In this document: in pieces, positions 62,252-64,000 of the stretch
How positions within the stretch are numbered: the first letter of the stretch is position 1
Layout of the letters: every line of letters starts with the position of its first letter
NCBI RefSeq assembly: GCF_022760995.1
Contig: NZ_JAKWJO010000003.1
Coordinates: 1-64,000, forward strand
Direction: 5' to 3'
DNA: 64,000 bases
Source of the DNA: Dyella sedimenti
Lineage (GTDB): Bacteria; Pseudomonadota; Gammaproteobacteria; Xanthomonadales; Rhodanobacteraceae
The notes under the pieces: model-generated
What the model was told of the DNA's origin: nothing
The model's input: only the letters and a program-made list of their open reading frames with translations
Databases searched by the model: none
Made by a program: the position numbers and the translations under genes

Positions 62252-63418
62252 ATGTCGAGCATCATGCAGGCGCTATACAACAGTGTTTCGGGGCTTTTCA
62301 GCTTTTCGCAGACGCTCAATACCATCAGCAACAACGTGAGCAACATGAACACCCCCGGTTTCCGGGGAAGCGACTCGTTCATGGAAAACGTGCTCGACTC
62401 CAATGGGTCGAAAGTGGCCGGTACGGGCTACGACCTCAGCGAGGGGCAAATTGAGCAGACCAGCACCGGTACGGATGTCGCCATCGACGGACAAGGTTTC
62501 TTTGTGCTGCAAGATCCCCAGGGGACGACCTATTACACCCGGTCGGGACAATTCCAGTTCAATGAAAAAGGCCAGCTGGTCGATTCCGTCAACCAGTACC
62601 TGGTGCTCGGCTACGGGACGGACGGAAGCTACGGTCCCATCGACATCTCCTCGCTGGAAAAGCTGCCGGCCGCAGCCACCACCTCGATTTCCCTGAGCGG
62701 CAATATCGATCCGACCAGCCCGTCCGACGACGTGAGCAACGTGACGGTCTATGACGCGCAGGGCAATGCGCATGCGTTGACGGTCTCGCTCACCAGCAAT
62801 ACCTCGGTGACTCCCGGCAGCTGGCTGGTCAGCATCACGGATGCGGGAGGAACGGCACTGGGCAGCGGCGAGATCCGCTTCAGCACCGATGGCACCTTGC
62901 AACCCGGCTATACGACGTTGACCGCCACCGGCGATTGGGGGCCTTCTCCGCAGACGCTTGCCTTCGATTTCGGCACGGCCGGCGGGTTGTCGGGTGCGAC
63001 CAGCTTCCAGGGCAGCTCATCGACGCTGGCGGCGCAGGTGGAGGATGGCCACGGCGTCGTCGGTCTTTCTTCGCAGTCGTTCGACACCACGGGGACGTTG
63101 CAGTTGACCTATGGCGATGGTGAAACGAAGGCGGGCCCGCAGCTCGCGCTGGCATCCTTCCAGGACGAGTCCAGCCTCCAGATGATTCAGGGCAACCTGT
63201 ATCTGCAACCGCAAACGCAGGTGGCGCAGATCGGCAGGCCCAGTTCGTCCATCTTCGGGAAAATCGATGGGAGCAGCCTGGAAATGTCCAACGTCGACCT
63301 GACGCAGCAACTGGCGGAAATGATCGTCATCCAGCGTGGCTACCAGGCAAGCTCAAGGGTCATGACCGTATCGAGCGACATGCTGCAACAGCTCTACGAT
63401 TCCACGCGGGGCGGATGA
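62252..63418 (+). CDS. flgE: Flagellar hook protein FlgE
   Basis: 388 residues. The N-terminus MSSIMQALYNSVSGLFSFSQ leads to LNTISNNVSNMNTPGFRGSD, the rod/hook signature, then AIDGQGFFVLQDPQG and the FlgE-like middle domain. The C-terminus LEMSNVDLTQQLAEMIVIQR closes the D0 coil. It builds the extracellular hook, so the apparatus appears to have an external structure. Its stop overlaps the next gene by four bases. Confidence 0.92.
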   Translation: MSSIMQALYNSVSGLFSFSQTLNTISNNVSNMNTPGFRGSDSFMENVLDSNGSKVAGTGYDLSEGQIEQTSTGTDVAIDGQGFFVLQDPQGTTYYTRSGQFQFNEKGQLVDSVNQYLVLGYGTDGSYGPIDISSLEKLPAAATTSISLSGNIDPTSPSDDVSNVTVYDAQGNAHALTVSLTSNTSVTPGSWLVSITDAGGTALGSGEIRFSTDGTLQPGYTTLTATGDWGPSPQTLAFDFGTAGGLSGATSFQGSSSTLAAQVEDGHGVVGLSSQSFDTTGTLQLTYGDGETKAGPQLALASFQDESSLQMIQGNLYLQPQTQVAQIGRPSSSIFGKIDGSSLEMSNVDLTQQLAEMIVIQRGYQASSRVMTVSSDMLQQLYDSTRGG

Positions 63419-64000
63419 TGCCAGGGGCTATACGATTTGGCTGGATTGGCGAATCACGCCGGGCGACGTTGTATTCCCTGTTGATGCGCGAAGCATGCGA
63501 GTGGTCCCGCGACTGGTGGATGGCCCATTCCGTGTCGGCCATCGATGTTCGTCCATTGGATGAGTGGCCTGGACCCAAGGGGAAGGGAGCAGACACGGCG
63601 CATCGCCTCGGCGATGGCCTGCTCTGGCTATCCGCCAACGTGGAGGCCGGGGTCCTTGGTGCGTACCTGGCCGGACATCGCGGAGGCGGGAATAGCGTGC
63701 TGGCGGCAAAGGTCGGCGAAAGTGCGCTGGCGGATTTTGCCGATAGGCTGGCGCGCCATTCTGGCGTGGCCGTGCGGGCGATGGATACCGGCGATGACGC
63801 GGGAGAGGGGCGCAAGCTTGAGTTCGGCAGCTACATGGCTGCCGTTTTCCTGGGTGACCACGGTTTCCATCTGGCCATGGACCGCGCCTTGGTCGATGGG
63901 CTGGCGCCGGTCAAGACGCATGCCGGCACTTCGCTGGTTCCCAGGGCAAAGGCCGTCGGTAGCCGCGGCATCCCATTGGAGGCCTGCCTGTCGCTGGGAA
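63415..64000 (+). CDS. FliM/FliN (SctQ)-like C-ring protein, cut by window end
   Basis: A frame from ATG 63415, coupled to flgE (ATGA), stays open to the window edge (195 codons). The start MMPGAIRFGWIGESRRATLY and the domain that follows resemble the N-terminal part of SctQ/FliM proteins. The last visible residues, SRGIPLEACLSLG, fit the beginning of a SpoA domain (VPLxAxLGxxxLsl). There is no EIDALL-type CheY-binding peptide at the start, unlike FliM of chemotactic flagella. The assignment rests on position and this short SpoA-like start, so it is tentative. Confidence 0.55.
   Translation, partial: MMPGAIRFGWIGESRRATLYSLLMREACEWSRDWWMAHSVSAIDVRPLDEWPGPKGKGADTAHRLGDGLLWLSANVEAGVLGAYLAGHRGGGNSVLAAKVGESALADFADRLARHSGVAVRAMDTGDDAGEGRKLEFGSYMAAVFLGDHGFHLAMDRALVDGLAPVKTHAGTSLVPRAKAVGSRGIPLEACLSLG

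Overview
The window reads as a chromosome segment of a GC-rich gammaproteobacterium of the Xanthomonadales, most like Rhodanobacteraceae (Dyella, Luteibacter, Frateuria or Rhodanobacter). The grounds are the folC - SPOR (DedD-like) - cvpA - purF order, the GspD-like secretin tail at the left edge, the cold-shock gene layout, and many GTG/TTG starts and ATGA/GTGA stop-start overlaps. Genus and species cannot be fixed from sequence alone.

Left part (1-26.4 kb) is mostly ordinary chromosome. It holds a secretin C-terminus, divergent MFS/LysR genes, a divergent TetR/quinone-oxidoreductase pair with two perfect operator dyads, a periplasmic peroxiredoxin, and a fluoride-resistance locus (CLC-type fluoride exporter plus DUF190). 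That locus sits behind a textbook fluoride riboswitch with a terminator. Head-to-head with it lies a second, more degenerate fluoride-aptamer-like RNA, in front of a MutS-like gene that a deletion has fused out of frame to a headless LysR gene. Then come cspA, a YkgJ protein, a fasciclin protein, a metallo-beta-lactamase-fold protein, a TonB siderophore receptor behind a Fur-like dyad, a CueR/HmrR-type regulator with a copper P-type ATPase, a 52-residue membrane protein, a SnoaL-like protein, a GNAT, folC-SPOR-cvpA-purF, a REPIN, a DUF455 protein and a VOC protein.

Middle part (26.4-46 kb) is a polymorphic-toxin island. A 4682-residue RHS/YD-repeat protein carries seven Ig-like domains and a LysM domain, ends in an unrecognised toxin tip, and overlaps its immunity gene. 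Downstream, about 1.1 kb of the RHS 3' core is duplicated with no difference seen and joined to another tip: a TNT-type NAD-glycohydrolase toxin with its own immunity gene. This orphan cassette is broken by one in-frame TGA. Antitoxin and insertion-sequence remnants, a 381-bp tandem duplication and a 57-bp relic of an RHS Ig domain follow.

Right part (46.4-64 kb) is one long plus-strand operon for a flagellar-type secretion system: TPR protein, fliQ, fliR, flhB, flhA, flgF, flgG, flgA, flgH, flgI, flgB, flgC, fliE, fliF, a 148-residue FliG-like protein, fliH, fliI, fliJ, fliK-like, flgD, flgE, and a FliM/FliN(SctQ)-like gene cut by the window end. It is unusually compact. The FliG-like protein is less than half normal length and appears to lack the torque acidic pair, the FliM-like protein lacks the usual N-terminal CheY-binding peptide, and FlgD is short. 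No fliP, motor, filament or chemotaxis genes lie in the window. It is the best candidate here for an undescribed system: a secondary, possibly non-rotating flagellar apparatus.
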